From assembly GCA_037447655.1 (NCBI GenBank), contig JBBHKE010003324.1:186001-250000 (forward strand): 64,000 nt of DNA. The letters run 5' to 3'. Position 1 is the first letter of the stretch. Each line of letters opens with the position of its first letter. Source of the stretch: Zygnema cylindricum. Lineage: Eukaryota; Streptophyta; Zygnematophyceae; Zygnematales; Zygnemataceae. A model generated the notes under the pieces. It was not told where the DNA came from. It worked only from the letters and a program-made list of their open reading frames with translations, and ran no database searches. A program made the position numbers and the translations under genes. Shown piece by piece: positions 1-11,718 of this stretch.

Positions 1-583
1 ATCGCAACGTGTCATCCGATGTGGCGATGCCCACAAACCGCCGAATTCTTCTTCCGCGATCTCGGCGCTAATTACGGCCGTCCGATTAAACTCGCATTTG
101 ATCGTAGCCGTAATAAATACATGCGCGGTATTTGTTCCGCTTACGAAATCAATGCGCGGTATTGATTTCTTATCCGTACCGCAATTCGTACTTTTACACT
201 ACCATATCTATGTATCCCGTTAACAGTTATAGTTAAATGATTTATCCTACGTGTACATGTTTAAATCATTATCGTACTATATACTATGTAAGACTACTTC
301 TACACTTAACGGCTAAGGCTACCGGCTATCTACTTTGACGGCCGGCAGGTACCAGGATCAAATCCTGTCGTCGGCACATACTTTTTAGTAATTAATCCCT
401 TGACTAATATAAATTTCCCGTAAACCTCAGGATAGCCTAGGTAGCCATGGCTCTGGCGTCCTCTCCAATTTCTCAGTGACTGCGACAAGTTTGAGAGTTG
501 GAGAGAGAAGTTAGAGGTAGACTGCCTCGGCTTCTTTATTTCTATTCAGAACTAGAAAATACTTAAAACTTTTAATTTCTACA
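1..583 (-). repeat. 3' LTR of copia A (partial)
   Basis: It matches 5361-5942 almost base for base. On the minus strand the LTR begins TGTAGAAA at 583, directly after the polypurine tract. The distal part lies left of the window. It includes the antisense tRNA-like segment (about 305-395). Confidence 0.93.
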
Positions 584-600
584 CTCCCCTTATTTTCTAG
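584..600 (-). other. Polypurine tract of copia A
   Basis: Minus strand reads CTAGAAAATAAGGGGAG and abuts the 3' LTR. The same tract precedes the 3' LTR of C, D, F, H and I, and with one difference E. It would prime plus-strand DNA synthesis. Its TAG may also serve as the pol stop, as it does in C. Confidence 0.85.
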
Positions 601-2354
601 TCAAACTTTAATTTCAGACCACACTTCTCCGTGCAAAAAATTAGCTTAGGGGAAGGCACACGTTTGGTCATCATATCTGCTACCATCTCACTATCTGGTC
701 GGTACTCTAAACTGATTATTTTATTTTCTACTTACTCTCTAACAAAGCCGAGTCTAATGTCCATATGTTTGGCTTTAAAATGATGTTTAGGATTGGCAGA
801 AACAACAATTGTTGCCTGATTATCACAAAATATTTTCTGCACACCACTCTTAAGATGACCAAGTTCACCAAGTAAAGACTTGACCCACAGCAATTCTTTT
901 ACAGCAGAGCAAGAGGCCATATACTCAGCCTCCATGGTGGATTGAGCAATAACCTTTTGCTGTTTGCTACGCCAACAGAACCCCATCACCCACATATAAT
1001 ACATATCCAGAAGTTCATCTCCTCATTGGAGCATCACCATAACTAGCATCACTCAAAGTAGCGATGTCAGTATTCTCCCCACCCAAATGCAACCATAGAT
1101 CCCTAGTTCCTATCAAATATCTAAGGAATCTCTTAGCTGCCTCCCAATCCCCCTTAGTGGGAGCATTTAGACATCTACTCAACACTCCTACAGGTGCAGC
1201 TAAATCCGGCCGGGTACAATTCATAAAATTGATTAGACTTCCCACTACTTGCCTGTAAGAAATAGTCTGCATAAACTTTTGTTCTTCAGGAGATAATTCC
1301 TCGTCTAAGACTATGACTCCTTCTTTCTCACTCCCCTCACTTCCCTTCTTTAACTCCATTGGAGTTGTACAACTATTAGCTTTATCCATCTGAAATTTTT
1401 CAAGCATGTTCCCTATTGCTTCTTTTTGAGTCAATCTTATAATCTTTGTTTTTCGGTCTCTTTCTACTAGAATTCCCAAAATATATATTTTGCTTTCCCC
1501 ATATTCTTCATTTCAAATCTCCCTTTAATATCGGTTTTCAGTTTATTTATTTTTTCCATTGATTTACTTAAAACAAGCAAATCATCAACATAAATTGCAA
1601 TAAATATAATACCTTCCTCATCTTCAAAAACATAGATTGAGTGATCTGAGCTGATCCGAATATATCCGTGACCCGTAAGAAACTCATCAAGCTTCTTATT
1701 CCACTGTCGAGGCGCCTGTTTCAAACCATAAAGAGATTTAATCAGCCGGCATACATTACTCTCCTCTCCTTCCTCCACAAACCCTTCGGGTTGTCGCATG
1801 AAGATCTCCTGTTCCAATTCTCCATGCAAAAAGGTTGTCTTGATGTCCATATGATGCACCTCCATGTCTTCCGTTGCTGCCACGCTGAGAAGTATACGGA
1901 CGGAGGGAAATTTGACCGCCGGGGCAAACATTTCCTCGTAGTCAATTCCCTGCTTTTGTGTAAATCCCTTTGCCACTAGTCGGGCCTTGTAGTGCTCGAT
2001 TGTGTTATCTGGGTTCAGTTTTAATTTGAAAACCCACTTACAACTGATTGGTTTTCGGTTAGGTGGACAATGCATTAGCTCCCAAGTATCGAATGCCATA
2101 ATTGAGGCCATCTCCTCATTGATGGCTGTCTTCCACCGATTTCTTTCTGGACAAGTCATCGCCTCTCCATAAGTTTGAGGTTCATCTTGATAAGATAGTT
2201 TAGTTACCTTGTTAATAACCTGTTTTTCTTGCAGTCTTTTGCTACTTCTCCTCCCCCCTTCAAAATCTGAGGCCGGAATAGATGGTTCTCGTGGATTCTT
2301 TCGAACAAACTCAGCTTCTCCCCTATCCCTTGATTCCGAATCAATTTCTACCAC
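601..2354 (-). pseudogene. copia A reverse transcriptase and RNase H (broken)
   Basis: This is the C-terminal half of the copia polyprotein. Reading leftward from 2354 there is an acidic linker with an SSKRL motif. The RT follows, with the KARLVAKGFTQ block, the PEGF and LYGLKQAPRQW blocks, and the catalytic YVDD box near 1570. RNase H comes next, with QSTMEAEY near 930 and FCDNQATI near 810. The frame breaks near 1470 (about GKAKYI) and again near 1005-1015. The RT active site is still readable but the protein cannot be made whole. It would have copied element RNA into DNA in virus-like particles. Tork/Tnt1-like affiliation is only an impression from motif wording. Confidence 0.9.
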
Positions 2355-2499
2355 ATCTCCGCTTCGGGTAGAGTTGTTACTGGAGTTTCAACAGCCGAGT
2401 CCTTTTCGGTCTGATTTGTTAGGGAGCTCAAAGTCATCAGAATTTTCTGACTCAAATCTGATTTTTACTGACTTCGTATATTTCAAGGGATCCACAGAC

Positions 2500-3989
2500 T
2501 TTCATTCATCCATAACTACTAGATGCTTTACTAAGATTATATCTTCTCTTTTTAAATCATAAACTCTATATCCTTTAACATCCTCATCATATCCTAATAA
2601 GTATCCCGGTTTTCCATTAGGATCTAGCTTCCAATTAGATCGATCTGTATGTAGACAGAATACTTGTCTGCCGAAAACCTTTAAATGAGACAAGTCTGGT
2701 TTTCGGCCTGTCGATCACTCATAAGGTGTTTGATCTTTTATAGCTTAAGTAAGAACTCTATTTTTGAGGTAATTAGCACAATTCATTGCTTCTGCCCAAA
2801 ACCTTTTTCCTATCTTCTTATCCAACAACATACTTCTAGCACTATCACTTAGTGTTCTATTTAACCTTTCAGCTACCCCATTCTGTTCCGGATTTTTCTG
2901 GAACTTTTTTTTGGTGTTGAACCCCATCTTCCCTCAAAAAATCCTCAAACTGGTTAGAAGTATACTCTCCACCATTGTCACTCCTTACTCTCTTGATTGG
3001 ATTTTCATGGAGTTTTTCGCTCCATGCTTTATATTGTCTAAAACAATCCTGAGCTCTGACTTGTTTTTCAAAAAATACACGCGGGAATACCGAGACCAAT
3101 CATCAGTTATAGTCATCATAAATCTCTTCCCCCCCGGTGAGGGCACTTTAGCCAGTCCCCAAATATCTGTGTGTACTAGATCTAGAATTTTTTCTCCCTC
3201 ATAGGTGGCTGTTTTAGGAAACCGTAATTTGTGTTCTATACCTTGAGCACATCCACTACAATCACTTATATTATCACTCTCACTGAACTGAATCCCTTCC
3301 ACCACTCCCATTTTTTTCATCTCTTTTAACTTATCTAGATTCACATGCCCAAGCCTCTTATGCCACATCATAATATCATGAACACCAGCATAATAAAGTT
3401 TCTTCGTTTCATTACTTAAGATCAGCCTAAACATCCCATGGCTACCTTTCTCAGCAATGAAATAGACATCCTCCTCAAAACTAGCAGTAAAGACTCCTTC
3501 CATACTGCTAATGAAAAAACCCTTATCATCTAATATAGATGTAGAAATAAGGTTTATGTTCAGCTCCGGAATAAACAATACATCGGAGAATCTTAATATG
3601 GATGTCTTTCCTTCTACTAACACTTTCAGATCTACCGATCCTACAAGAGTAGTGGTGACTATCCTCCCATCCCTGTACTCTATCTCTACGGTGGGAATCT
3701 TTCTTATCTTAGTGAACAGGTGCCTATCCTTACACATGTGCATTGAGGCATCTGAATCTATAATGCAGCCTGCTTCACCTTTCAATCCACCGTAAGCACA
3801 TTTCTGCCTTCGTGGAATTTCAACCTCGTTTTTCGCCTCCAACTCCTCATCCAAAAAGAGCTCATCGTCCTCGTCCTCGGATTCCGCCTCAAGTACCTGT
3901 GTGACAAGGGCCTTTTTTTTTCCTCTCGGGGTACCACCGGTCTGCCCCTCCTTTAACCGAAGCTCGGTTAGCTTAGTGCAATCTGCCAT
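2500..3989 (-). pseudogene. copia A protease, pre-integrase and integrase (broken)
   Basis: Leftward from 3989: the end of the Gag zinc knuckle (MADC), an acidic stretch, the aspartic protease site, the GAG-pre-integrase zinc finger, and the integrase core. The protease site reads DSDAS where the family has DSGAS, so the catalytic glycine is changed. The pre-integrase finger holds the H and C ligands (HKRLGHVN, CSGCAQG). The integrase has VHTDIWG, SDNGGEY and EQNGVAERLNR, giving all three DDE residues. Frames change near 3090, 2920 and 2745. The integrase would have inserted the DNA copy into the host chromosome. This copy is inactive. Confidence 0.9.
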
Positions 3990-4915
3990 ATATTGCCCAG
4001 GTTTCTTACAAAAATGACATAAACCTTTGGGAGCCCTTGGTTTGAACTCGTCAACCTGTTTTTTTGCTCCCTACCCCCATAGTTTCCGAGTGGTTTCCGA
4101 GAATCCTTGTTCCTCCAATCGGTCGCTGTTGCCAAGGCTTGGCCACTCTTTCCTCCCCTTCGGATCTCAATCGTATTCTCTCGAACGAGAATCATCCCTA
4201 CCACTGAGTTCCATATCCACCTTGAGTCTGGCAAGTCCTGCATACAGTTGACTATGTTCTCGAACTCATCAGGTAACTTCATCAGTAAACAGTTAACCTT
4301 TTCCTTTTCACTAAAATCTTTTCCTGCACGCTCTAGCTCCATGAAGAGTGTAGCAAGCTCATTGAAAAAATCCAACATATTTCCCCCTTTGTATACATAC
4401 TCTTTAACTTTATAATCAGCCAACTGTTGTTGTTGAATCGTACCACTTCGGTACATCTCTATGAGAGCCATCCAAAGATCGGTTGCCCTTTCTACCGGCA
4501 AATGAGGACATGCAAGTCCTTGAGTGAGATGGCGTAGGATGAAGTGCTTTGCCGCCATATTGTTGAAGTCCCAGGTTTCAGTATCATTCTCCTCGTTCCT
4601 CGGAATAGGTGACATGAATGCTAAACCAGTTGCTATTGGTGTGGTCGCCTCCTTCTCCTTTCCTTTGTCCACCATCTCTCCTTCCTTTGTTTCCTCCGTT
4701 GAAGGTGAATCCTCTTTCCTGGTGAATCTGCTTCCTCCAAACCCTGGGGGAATTCCAAGACTTGAAGGACGCCCCAATCGTCCACTCACTATCCCCCAAA
4801 ACCTTTTTTCGCATACAGCTCCTATCATCATACTTTCCCAATATATGAAGCCAGTTCAATTAAAGATTGGTACCCTAGAGGGTGGGCCCATAACGTGAAA
4901 CTCTTAGACCTCCAT
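3968..4915 (-). pseudogene. copia A gag (broken)
   Basis: The Gag capsid region is recognised by the conserved CEKRFWGIVSG, AAKHFILRHLTQGL and KLPDEFENIV blocks shared by all copia copies here. The ancestral start is probably the ATG at 4915, inside the 5' LTR, but in this copy codon 4 is TAA. A second in-frame ATG lies in the primer-binding site. The CX2CX4HX4C zinc knuckle is split by a frameshift near 3985. Gag would have formed the particle shell and bound element RNA. Confidence 0.88.
4881..4895 (-). other. Primer-binding site of copia A (half-tRNA type)
   Basis: Minus strand reads CGTTATGGGCCCACC right after the LTR. Apart from the first base it equals GGTTATGGGCCCACC, the complement of the initiator tRNA-Met anticodon arm (GGTGGGCCCATAACC). 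Known biology: Drosophila copia is primed by a 5' half of that tRNA. Confidence 0.82.
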
Positions 4916-5942
4916 AAATCCTCAGAGTGCACAGCTTCCAAGAAGCCTCTATGATAACTCTGACCCCTTTGTGTTTAAGAAAAAAATAACTGCCACCCTG
5001 GCAGACAAAAACTATGACCGCCTTCACCCGTGTGAAGGCAAGACTCCCCTGAGTCGATAGCAAAAAGAATCTCTGAATTTGCTCCCCTGAGCAGTAAGTT
5101 ATGGAGGGTCAAAGTTGACCTTTTGTACAGAAGCTCTCTGGGAGAGAGGGTCCTATCTTCTAATTTTTCTAAGTCCTATCTCTCTCACAGACACTATCTA
5201 CTGATGTAAGGAACCAATCAGAATACAGTTCCGTACGCAAAAGTACAGTTGCCGGTGTACTTTATGTACGGACATTGTACGACATGGCCTAAATGTCCAC
5301 ACGTGGAATATCCGGATTCGCTCTTTTAATCCTCGGAGATGCCGCGCTCCAATGTAACATCGCAACGTGTCATCCGATGTGGCGATGCCCACAAACCGCC
5401 GAATTCTTCTTCCGCGATCTCGGCGCTAATTACGGCCGTCCGATTAAACTCGCATTTGATCGTAGCCGTAATAAATACATGCGCGGTATTTGTTCCGCTT
5501 ACGAAATCAATGCGCGGTTTGATTTCTTATCCGTACCGCAATTCGTACTTTTACACTACCATATCTATGTATCCCGTTAACAGTTATAGTTAAATGATTT
5601 ATCCTACGTGTACATGTTTAAATCATTATCGTACTATATACTATGTAAGACTACTTCTAGACTTAACGGCTAAGGCTACCGGCTATCTACTCTCTGACGG
5701 CCGGCAGGTACCAGGATCAAATCCTGTCGCCGGCACATACCTTTTAGTAATTAATCCCTTGACTAATATAAATTTCCCGTAAACCTCAGGATAGCCTAGG
5801 TAGCCATGGCTCTAGCTTCCTCTCCAATTTCTCAGTGACTGCGACAAGTTTGAGAGTTGGAGAGAGAAGTTAGAGGTAGACTGCCTCGGCTTCTTTATTT
5901 CTATTCAGACCTAGAAAATACTTAAAACTCTTAATTTCTACA
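4896..5942 (-). repeat. 5' LTR of copia A
   Basis: It is 1047 bp, TG...CA on the minus strand (TGTAGAAA ... GAGTTTCA). It has five GTAC motifs between 5233 and 5280 and a CACGTG box near 5300. The antisense tRNA-like segment at about 5660-5736 has a T-arm-like hairpin (CCAGG ATCAAAT CCTGT). The last 20 bases hold the first gag codons. Confidence 0.93.
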
Positions 5943-6371
5943 CGGGCCACATCATCCAGCAGCAAAGCACTCAATTGGCCGCCATGGCAACAGAATAGGC
6001 CGCTCTCTGTTTAGGACCAAAGACCCACACACCTCCACCTCTAATGCACGCTCAGAAACTGCATAAACAAAATCAAGACCTGCTAAGAAAACTAGCGGAG
6101 CTGGAACAGCAAACCACGGCAGGTGAAGATGATGATGACCATATGGGTTTGGATATGGAGCCTCCGAAGGCTCATCATGCTCGGACATTTCTGTCGCGAG
6201 CCTGGAACGTCGTAGTTAGGGACAATTGTAGGCAAATGTGATCTACCACTGTTGCACAAAGAAAGGACAAACAGCTAATGGAAAAGAGAGACCACAGTCG
6301 CAAAACCACCGGCCCTTTATCCTTCACACCGCGGGCTGTCGTATTGAAGAGCGACATTGGGCTAGGCCTAA
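5943..6371 (+). pseudogene. gypsy copy 1: Gag C-terminal fragment
   Basis: It is homologous to 43540-43940 of gypsy copy 3. Readable pieces are the IIQQQS start, a short coiled-coil ELEQQTTAGEDDDD, RTFLSRAWNVVV, and TGPLSFTPRAV after frame changes. There are stops in every frame, so it is not a gene. It continues at 12724 beyond copia C, which shows that C cut it in two. It is probably also bounded on the left by the insertion of A. Confidence 0.85.
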
Positions 6372-7375
6372 TGTTGAAAATTTTATTTTTATATGGTATT
6401 TTCTAGGTCTGAACTTAGTACAAAATAGAAAAGGTGGACAGCCTGCCTCCCCCTCCTCTCTCTTCCCACCATACTTGCCGTAGTCACTGAGGGATAAAGA
6501 GGGTGGTTGAGCCATGGCTGTAATAGCTTAAGCAGGCAGGGCTAAAGAGTGACTTATGTCACTCTCAACAAAAAGGTTAAGTTCGGCAGGACTCGAACCT
6601 TCGACCAGTAGAGCGCGGCTTAGCCGTTAGCTCTAACCAGTCTGTCGTAGAAGTCCGTTAGCATATATTAGGTTTGATATTTACTTAAACAATGTTACGT
6701 CTATGAATTCGATTAACGGAATTACGAACGAAAGAACATGGAACCAAGTATTGTATAGTGCGAACATTATCTCACACGCAAACAAATGAATCGGACATTT
6801 GTTTTCGACGGCGGACATTTAATATCGAATCTGATCCGACGGCGTACATCAATGCCGAGATCACGGAATGGTCACTTTTGGCGTTTATGGATGAGGCGTG
6901 ACGTGGCGCCACGCGGAGGGATGACATTTGGTCGCAGGAATTCCGGCGAACATAAGGACAAGTGAAAAGTGGACACACGTCCACTTAATGACATTGCCGT
7001 ACATGGGCCGTACAGAAAGTACATCGGCTATAGTACTTTTCTGTACTCTACAGTGATCCGATTGGTTCGTACTTCAATAGATAGGGTTTGTGAGAGGGAT
7101 TTAGGACTTAGAGAATTTTGGTAGATAGGAACCTCTCTCTCTTTGAGAGTTTGTATAAACTTGGCATTTTTGCCGACTCATAACTTATCGGCTAGTTGGC
7201 CGTTTTCAGTGATTCTTTTTGCTACGGACTCAAGGGAGTCCAAGCAGCATAGGGGTGTAGTCAAATTGTCAGTTTGCCTTCTTGGGCAGCAGTGGTCGTG
7301 GCTTAAAGTGGGTTAGTTAAATACTATCTAGAGGCTTCTTATATTCTGTAGTCCAATGGAGGACAAAGAATTGCA
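6372..7375 (+). repeat. 5' LTR of copia C
   Basis: It is 1004 bp, from TGTTGAAA to GAATTGCA. It holds an antisense tRNA-like segment (about 6579-6655, minus strand) with a perfect B-box GGTTCGAGTCC. The promoter cluster lies at 6999-7159. The gag ATG at 7356 is inside the LTR. Confidence 0.95.
6999..7159 (+). promoter_or_regulatory. copia C LTR promoter: GTAC cluster, CCAAT, TATA
   Basis: There are six GTAC cores at 6999, 7010, 7019, 7033, 7043 and 7069. An inverted CCAAT box (GATTGG) lies near 7059 and a TATA box (TATAAA) at 7154-7159. Transcription would then start near 7185, making most of the LTR U3. GTAC is the core bound by plant SBP/SPL factors. That link is inference. Confidence 0.6.
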
Positions 7376-8280
7376 GGTTATGGGCCCACCCTCTAGGGTG
7401 CCCACCTTCAATGGATCTTGGTTCATCTATTAGGAAGGCATGATGATGGGAGCTTTGTGTGAGAAACGATACTGGGGTATCGTCAGTGGACAAGTGAAAC
7501 GTCCACCTTCAAAAACTCCACCAGGATTTGGGGGAGTAAGGTTTTCTGCAACAACGGCTGCCTCAGCGGAGGAGGCAGATGATGGGGACAACAGTGTGTC
7601 CGAAAAGGAGAAAGGGAAGGAGACATCCCTCACTCCTATTGTCACAGTATCGGGAGCGGCGACCGTGAAGACCGTGGAGAACGATACTCAAATGTGGGAG
7701 GATGTAAACATGGCTGCCAAGAACTTCATTCTGAGGCACCTCACTCAAGGTTTGGCCACTCCTCATCTTCACATTTACAAGGCTGAGGAGTTGTGGGAGA
7801 GTTTGGAGGAGATTTATAGAGCTGGAACTATTCAGGAGCTCCAGTTGGCTGAGCAAAAGCTATTGAGTTACACTTACAAAGGAGGAAAGATGTTAGATTA
7901 CTGTAATGATCTTTCTTGTTTGTATATGGAAATGGAAAGTGCCGGGTGGACAGGTACAATGAAAATGAAAGTTAACACCCTTATCATGAAATTACCAGAT
8001 GAGTTCGAAAAACATAGTGAAACGAGTACAGGGAATGCCTGATAGTTCATGGAAATGGAACACAGTAGTCAAGATGATACTTGTGCAGGAAAACACAATG
8101 GAGATTAGGAGAGGAGGAAAGAGCATTCAAGCTCTAGCAGCAGGAGGGGACTGATGGGGGAAGGACCCGAAGAAACCTTATAGAGGGGAGAGAGATCATT
8201 CTGGGGGACAGAGGCCCCCAAAGGGTATTTCTCATTATTGCAAAAAAGTCGGGACACTTTATTGGAGATTGTGTGAAGCT
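7356..8280 (+). pseudogene. copia C gag (broken)
   Basis: The Gag frame opens at the ATG at 7356 inside the LTR, passes through the primer site, and meets TAG where the family has TGG (FIY*EG, about 7431). The next run, 7440-8042, has CEKRYWGIVSG, AAKNFILRHLTQGL and KLPDEFEKH. Further frameshifts follow near 8020 and 8240, inside the zinc knuckle (CKKVG, then GDCVKL in another frame). It is a capsid and RNA-binding protein by family, non-functional here. Confidence 0.9.
7376..7390 (+). other. Primer-binding site of copia C (half-tRNA type)
   Basis: GGTTATGGGCCCACC starts on the first base after the LTR. It is perfectly complementary to the initiator tRNA-Met anticodon arm. In the gag frame it encodes VMGPP. 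Confidence 0.88.
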
Positions 8281-9661
8281 ATCAGAGCTGAGGCTCCAAG
8301 AGAACCGTGGAGGGAGTTCTTCTGGAGGGAAGAAAAAGGCACTTGTGGTTTCAAAAGTGTCAGGAGAAACCGAGGACGAGTCCTTTGAGGAGGATGGGGA
8401 ACTTCTTCTTGACGAGAGTCTGGAGGAGAAAGATATTCCTCGGAGGCAGAAGTGTGCCCTTGGAGCAATCCGGGAAGCTCCACAGGAAGGATGGATCATC
8501 GACTCAAGTGCATCCATGCATATGTGTCGTGATAAAGAACTCATCACTAAGTTAAGAAAGATTCATTTTGTAGAGATAGAGTATGGGGATGGGAGAGTGG
8601 TTACTACATATCTAGTGGGATTAGTAGATCTGAAAGTCTTAGTGGAGGGTAAGACTTCTATACTTACATTCTCAGATGTACTTTACATTCCTCAGCTGAG
8701 TAAAAATCTTGTCTCTACGTCTGTGTTAGATGACAAAGAGTTTGATATTTTCACTAGAAAGGAAGTCTTTACAGCTAAGTATGGGGATGAAGTTTACTTC
8801 ACAGCAGATAAGGGTAGCCAAGGAATGTTTAGGCTTAACTTGAGTAATGAAAAGAATAATGCTTACTATGTTGATGTTTCTAAGGTGATGATTTGGCATA
8901 AGCGGTGGGGGCATGTGCATTTTGATAGGTTAAGGGAAATGAAAAAGCTTGGGGTAGTAGATGGCATTCAGTTTGGGGATAATGAAATGATAAATGATTG
9001 TAGTGGTTGTGCTCAAGGTATGGCTCACAGACTTCCCTTTCCTGAAGGTGCCCCATATAGAGGTGAGAAAGTGTTAGATTTGGTCCACACAGATATTTGG
9101 GGATTTGCAAAAGTACCTTCGGTTGGAGGAAAGAGGTTTATGATGACAATAACTGATGATTGGTCTAGATACTCTAGATTCTACTTTCTGAAAAATAAGT
9201 CTGAAGCATCAACTTACTTCAAATAATATAAAGCATGGAGTGAGAAGTTGCATGAAACCCCTATTAAAAGGATAAGGAGTGATAATGGGGGGGAATATAC
9301 CTCTAACCAGTTTGAGGAATATCTGAGAGATGAGGGAGTGCAACACCAAAAAACTGTACCATATAACTCAGAAGAAAATGGGGTAGCTGAGAGGTTGAAT
9401 AGAACACTAGGAGATATTGCATGCAGTATGTTGGCATACAAGAAAATAGGAAAAAGATTTTGGGCAGAGGCAATGAACTGTGCCAACTATATTAAGAATA
9501 GAGTCCTTACCTCAACTGTAAAAGGAGTGACACCTTAAGAGAGATGAGTTGGAAGGAAACTAGATATCTCACACCTTAAAGTATTTGGTAGCCAAGTTTA
9601 CAGTCTTTACACGGATAAGAAAAACTGGAAACTAGATGCTAAGGGAAAACGTGGATACTTT
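8273..9661 (+). pseudogene. copia C protease and integrase (broken)
   Basis: An open run from 8273 to 9226 holds the acidic segment, the protease site as DSSAS (family DSGAS), the pre-integrase finger (HKRWGHVH, CSGCAQG) and the first integrase block VHTDIWG. A stop at 9224 is followed by 9248-9538 with SDNGGEY and EENGVAERLNR, completing the DDE set. TAA at 9536 and TGA soon after interrupt the core end. The glycine-to-serine change at the protease site is unlikely to be tolerated. Confidence 0.9.
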
Positions 9662-10975
9662 GTGGGATATGATGAGGATGTTAAGGGATATAGAGTCTAT
9701 GACTTAGCAAAGAAAGATATCATTCTGGTCAAACACTTAGTTGTCATGGATGAGGGGAAGTCATTTGACCCCTTCAAAAATACAAAGAAGATAAGGATCA
9801 GATTTGAGTCCGAAAGTGAGGAGAACTCGGTCGTTCCCGAAAAGGACATGGGTGACACCGTGATTACAGATTTAGGGGAGATCCAAGATACAGGAGACTC
9901 ACCGAAAACCTCACATACTCCTATGGACTTCGAGGAGATAGAAGAAGCGGGACAAGAACTGGTTTCCATGGACAAGGGAGCCGATGAAACAGTGAGAAGA
10001 AATCCAAGACTTCCATCCATTCTTGCTTCGGAGTTTGAGGGAGGAAGGAGGAGCAGCAAAAGATTAAAGGAAAAACAAGCTGCTCATAAGGTAACTAAGC
10101 TATCTCACCCTGATGAGCCTCAGTCTTACTCGGAGGCAGTGAATAGTCCAGAGAAAGAAAGATGGATTAGATCTATAAATGATGAGATGGCTTCTATCAT
10201 GGAAGCAAATACTTGGGAACTAGCAGATTGTCCTCCAGACAGAAAACCTATTGGGTGTAAATGGGTATTTAAACTAAAACTGAACCTAGATAATACCATT
10301 GAAAGATATAAGGCTCGATTGGTAGCTAAGGGGTTCACCCAAAAGGAGGGGATTAACTATGAGGAGACCTTTGCTCCAGTTGTTCGTTCCCATCAGTAAG
10401 GATTCTCCTCAGTCTGGCAGCAGCAGAAGACATGGAAATACACCAGATGGACATTAAGATTGCGTTTCTTAATGGTGAATTAGAGGAAGAAATTTTCATG
10501 AGACAACCCGAGGGGTTCGTGGAAGAAGGAGAAAAGAGCAAAGTTTGCAGGCTCATAAAGTCCTTATATAGACTAAAGCAAGCTCCCCGACAATGGAATA
10601 AGAAACTCGATGAGTTTCTAACCAGTCTGGGATATATCCGTATTAGCTTTGACCATTCTATCTATATGTTTGAAGATGAGAATGGTTTCATCTTTATTGC
10701 AATTTATGTGGATGATCTGCTTTTGTTGAGTAAATCCTTGGAAAAGATCAATAAGTTAAAAACATATCTCAGCAGCAGATTTGATATGAAGGATTTAGGG
10801 GAGGCAAAATATTTTTGGGGATTCAAATGGAGAGAGATAGGGGGAAGAAGATTATCAGACTTACTCAGAAAGAAGCAATAAGTAATATGCTTGAGAAATT
10901 CCAGATGGAAAATGCTAACAGTTGTACCACTCCCATGGACTTGAAAAAAGTAAGTGATGGGAGTGTAGAAGGATG
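9662..10975 (+). pseudogene. copia C linker and reverse transcriptase (broken)
   Basis: 9662-10399 carries GYDEDVKGYRVYDL, the variable acidic linker, SSKRLKEKQ and the RT entry blocks (CKWVFKLKLN, ARLVAKGFTQKEG). The frame shifts near 10385. 10432-10881 continues with FLNGELEEEIFMRQPEGF, LYRLKQAPRQW and the catalytic YVDD box (about 10708). Another shift comes at KYFWGF near 10810. The active-site aspartates are intact but the frame is not. Confidence 0.9.
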
Positions 10976-11704
10976 AGTGATGATCTTAGATGATCAAATG
11001 AGTACAGAAGAGATAGAGTTTATGAAGAGTATTCCTTATAGACAGGTCGTAGGAAGTTTAATCTATTTTATGAATTCTACCCGGCCGGACATAGCGGCAG
11101 CAGTTCGAGTACTCAGAAGGAGTCTTAATGATTCAAGGAAGAGGGGTTGGGAGGCAGCCAAGAGAGTCATGAGATATCTAGTTGGAACTAGAGAGTTATG
11201 GTTGCATTTGGGAGGGGAGCACTATGACATCACTACTTGGAGTGATGCCAGTTATGGGGACGCACCTATGAGAAGATGCACTTCTAGTTATGTGTTGTAT
11301 GTTGGGGAAGGGGCTTGCTGTTGGAGCAGTAAGGAACAAAAGGTGGTTGCTCAGTCTACTATGGAGGCTGAGTACATGGCCTCTTGTTCTGCTGTGAAAG
11401 AGTTGATGTGGGTCAAATCCGTGATGCAACAACTAGGGTATATGAAGGAGGGAGTGCATGAAGTGTTTTGTGATAATCAAGCTGCCATTGCAATTGCAGC
11501 TAATCGAAAACATCATTTTAAGGCTAAACATATGGACAGAAGATTAAGTTTTGTAAGAGAAAAGGTTGAGAATAAAATCGTGAACCTTGTATATAGATCT
11601 GATGAGGAAATGGTAGCTGATATGATGACAAAACCGGTGCCTTCTCCCAAGTTAAAATATTGCAGGGAAAAGTGTGGATTAAAAATGAAATTTAAATTAG
11701 ACTA
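10976..11704 (+). pseudogene. copia C RT end and RNase H
   Basis: A 242-codon open run covers the last RT block (SIPYRQVVGSLIYFMNSTRPD) and the copia RNase H (SDASYGDAPMRR, QSTMEAEYMASCSAVKEL, FCDNQAAIAIAANRKHHFKAKH). It ends KFKLD with a TAG that lies inside the polypurine tract. This is the best-kept RNase H of the window. It is only the tail of a polyprotein, so it has no start of its own. Confidence 0.9.
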
Positions 11705-11718
11705 GAAAATAAGGGGAG
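11702..11718 (+). other. Polypurine tract of copia C
   Basis: CTAGAAAATAAGGGGAG directly before the 3' LTR. The pol stop codon TAG is part of it. Confidence 0.85.

Larger units (their letters stand above)
1..5942 (-). mobile_element. Ty1/copia element A, truncated by window edge
   Basis: A minus-strand copia element in the order LTR, gag, protease, integrase, RT, RNase H, LTR. The first bases of the window repeat the sequence from about 5361 onward, which shows that both ends are copies of one LTR. The element is dead: its reading frame is cut by several frameshifts and stops. The right flank (from 5943) is gypsy Gag sequence, so A appears to have inserted into gypsy copy 1. The left target duplication lies outside the window and cannot be checked. 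Confidence 0.93.

Noticed and set aside
1-5942. A and J as a tandem pair sharing one LTR across the window edges
   Set aside because: The ends of the window do not meet (about 160 bp of LTR is missing between them) and nothing shows circularity.
6579-6655. A functional tRNA gene in the C LTR
   Set aside because: The B-box is perfect but the acceptor strands do not pair and the anticodon arm is abnormal. Only a tRNA-derived relic is supported.
8134-8547. Long minus-strand ORF (137 codons) opposite copia C
   Set aside because: Mirror of the gag-protease coding strand. It has no motif, and the biased composition comes from the acidic and basic codons of the real frame.
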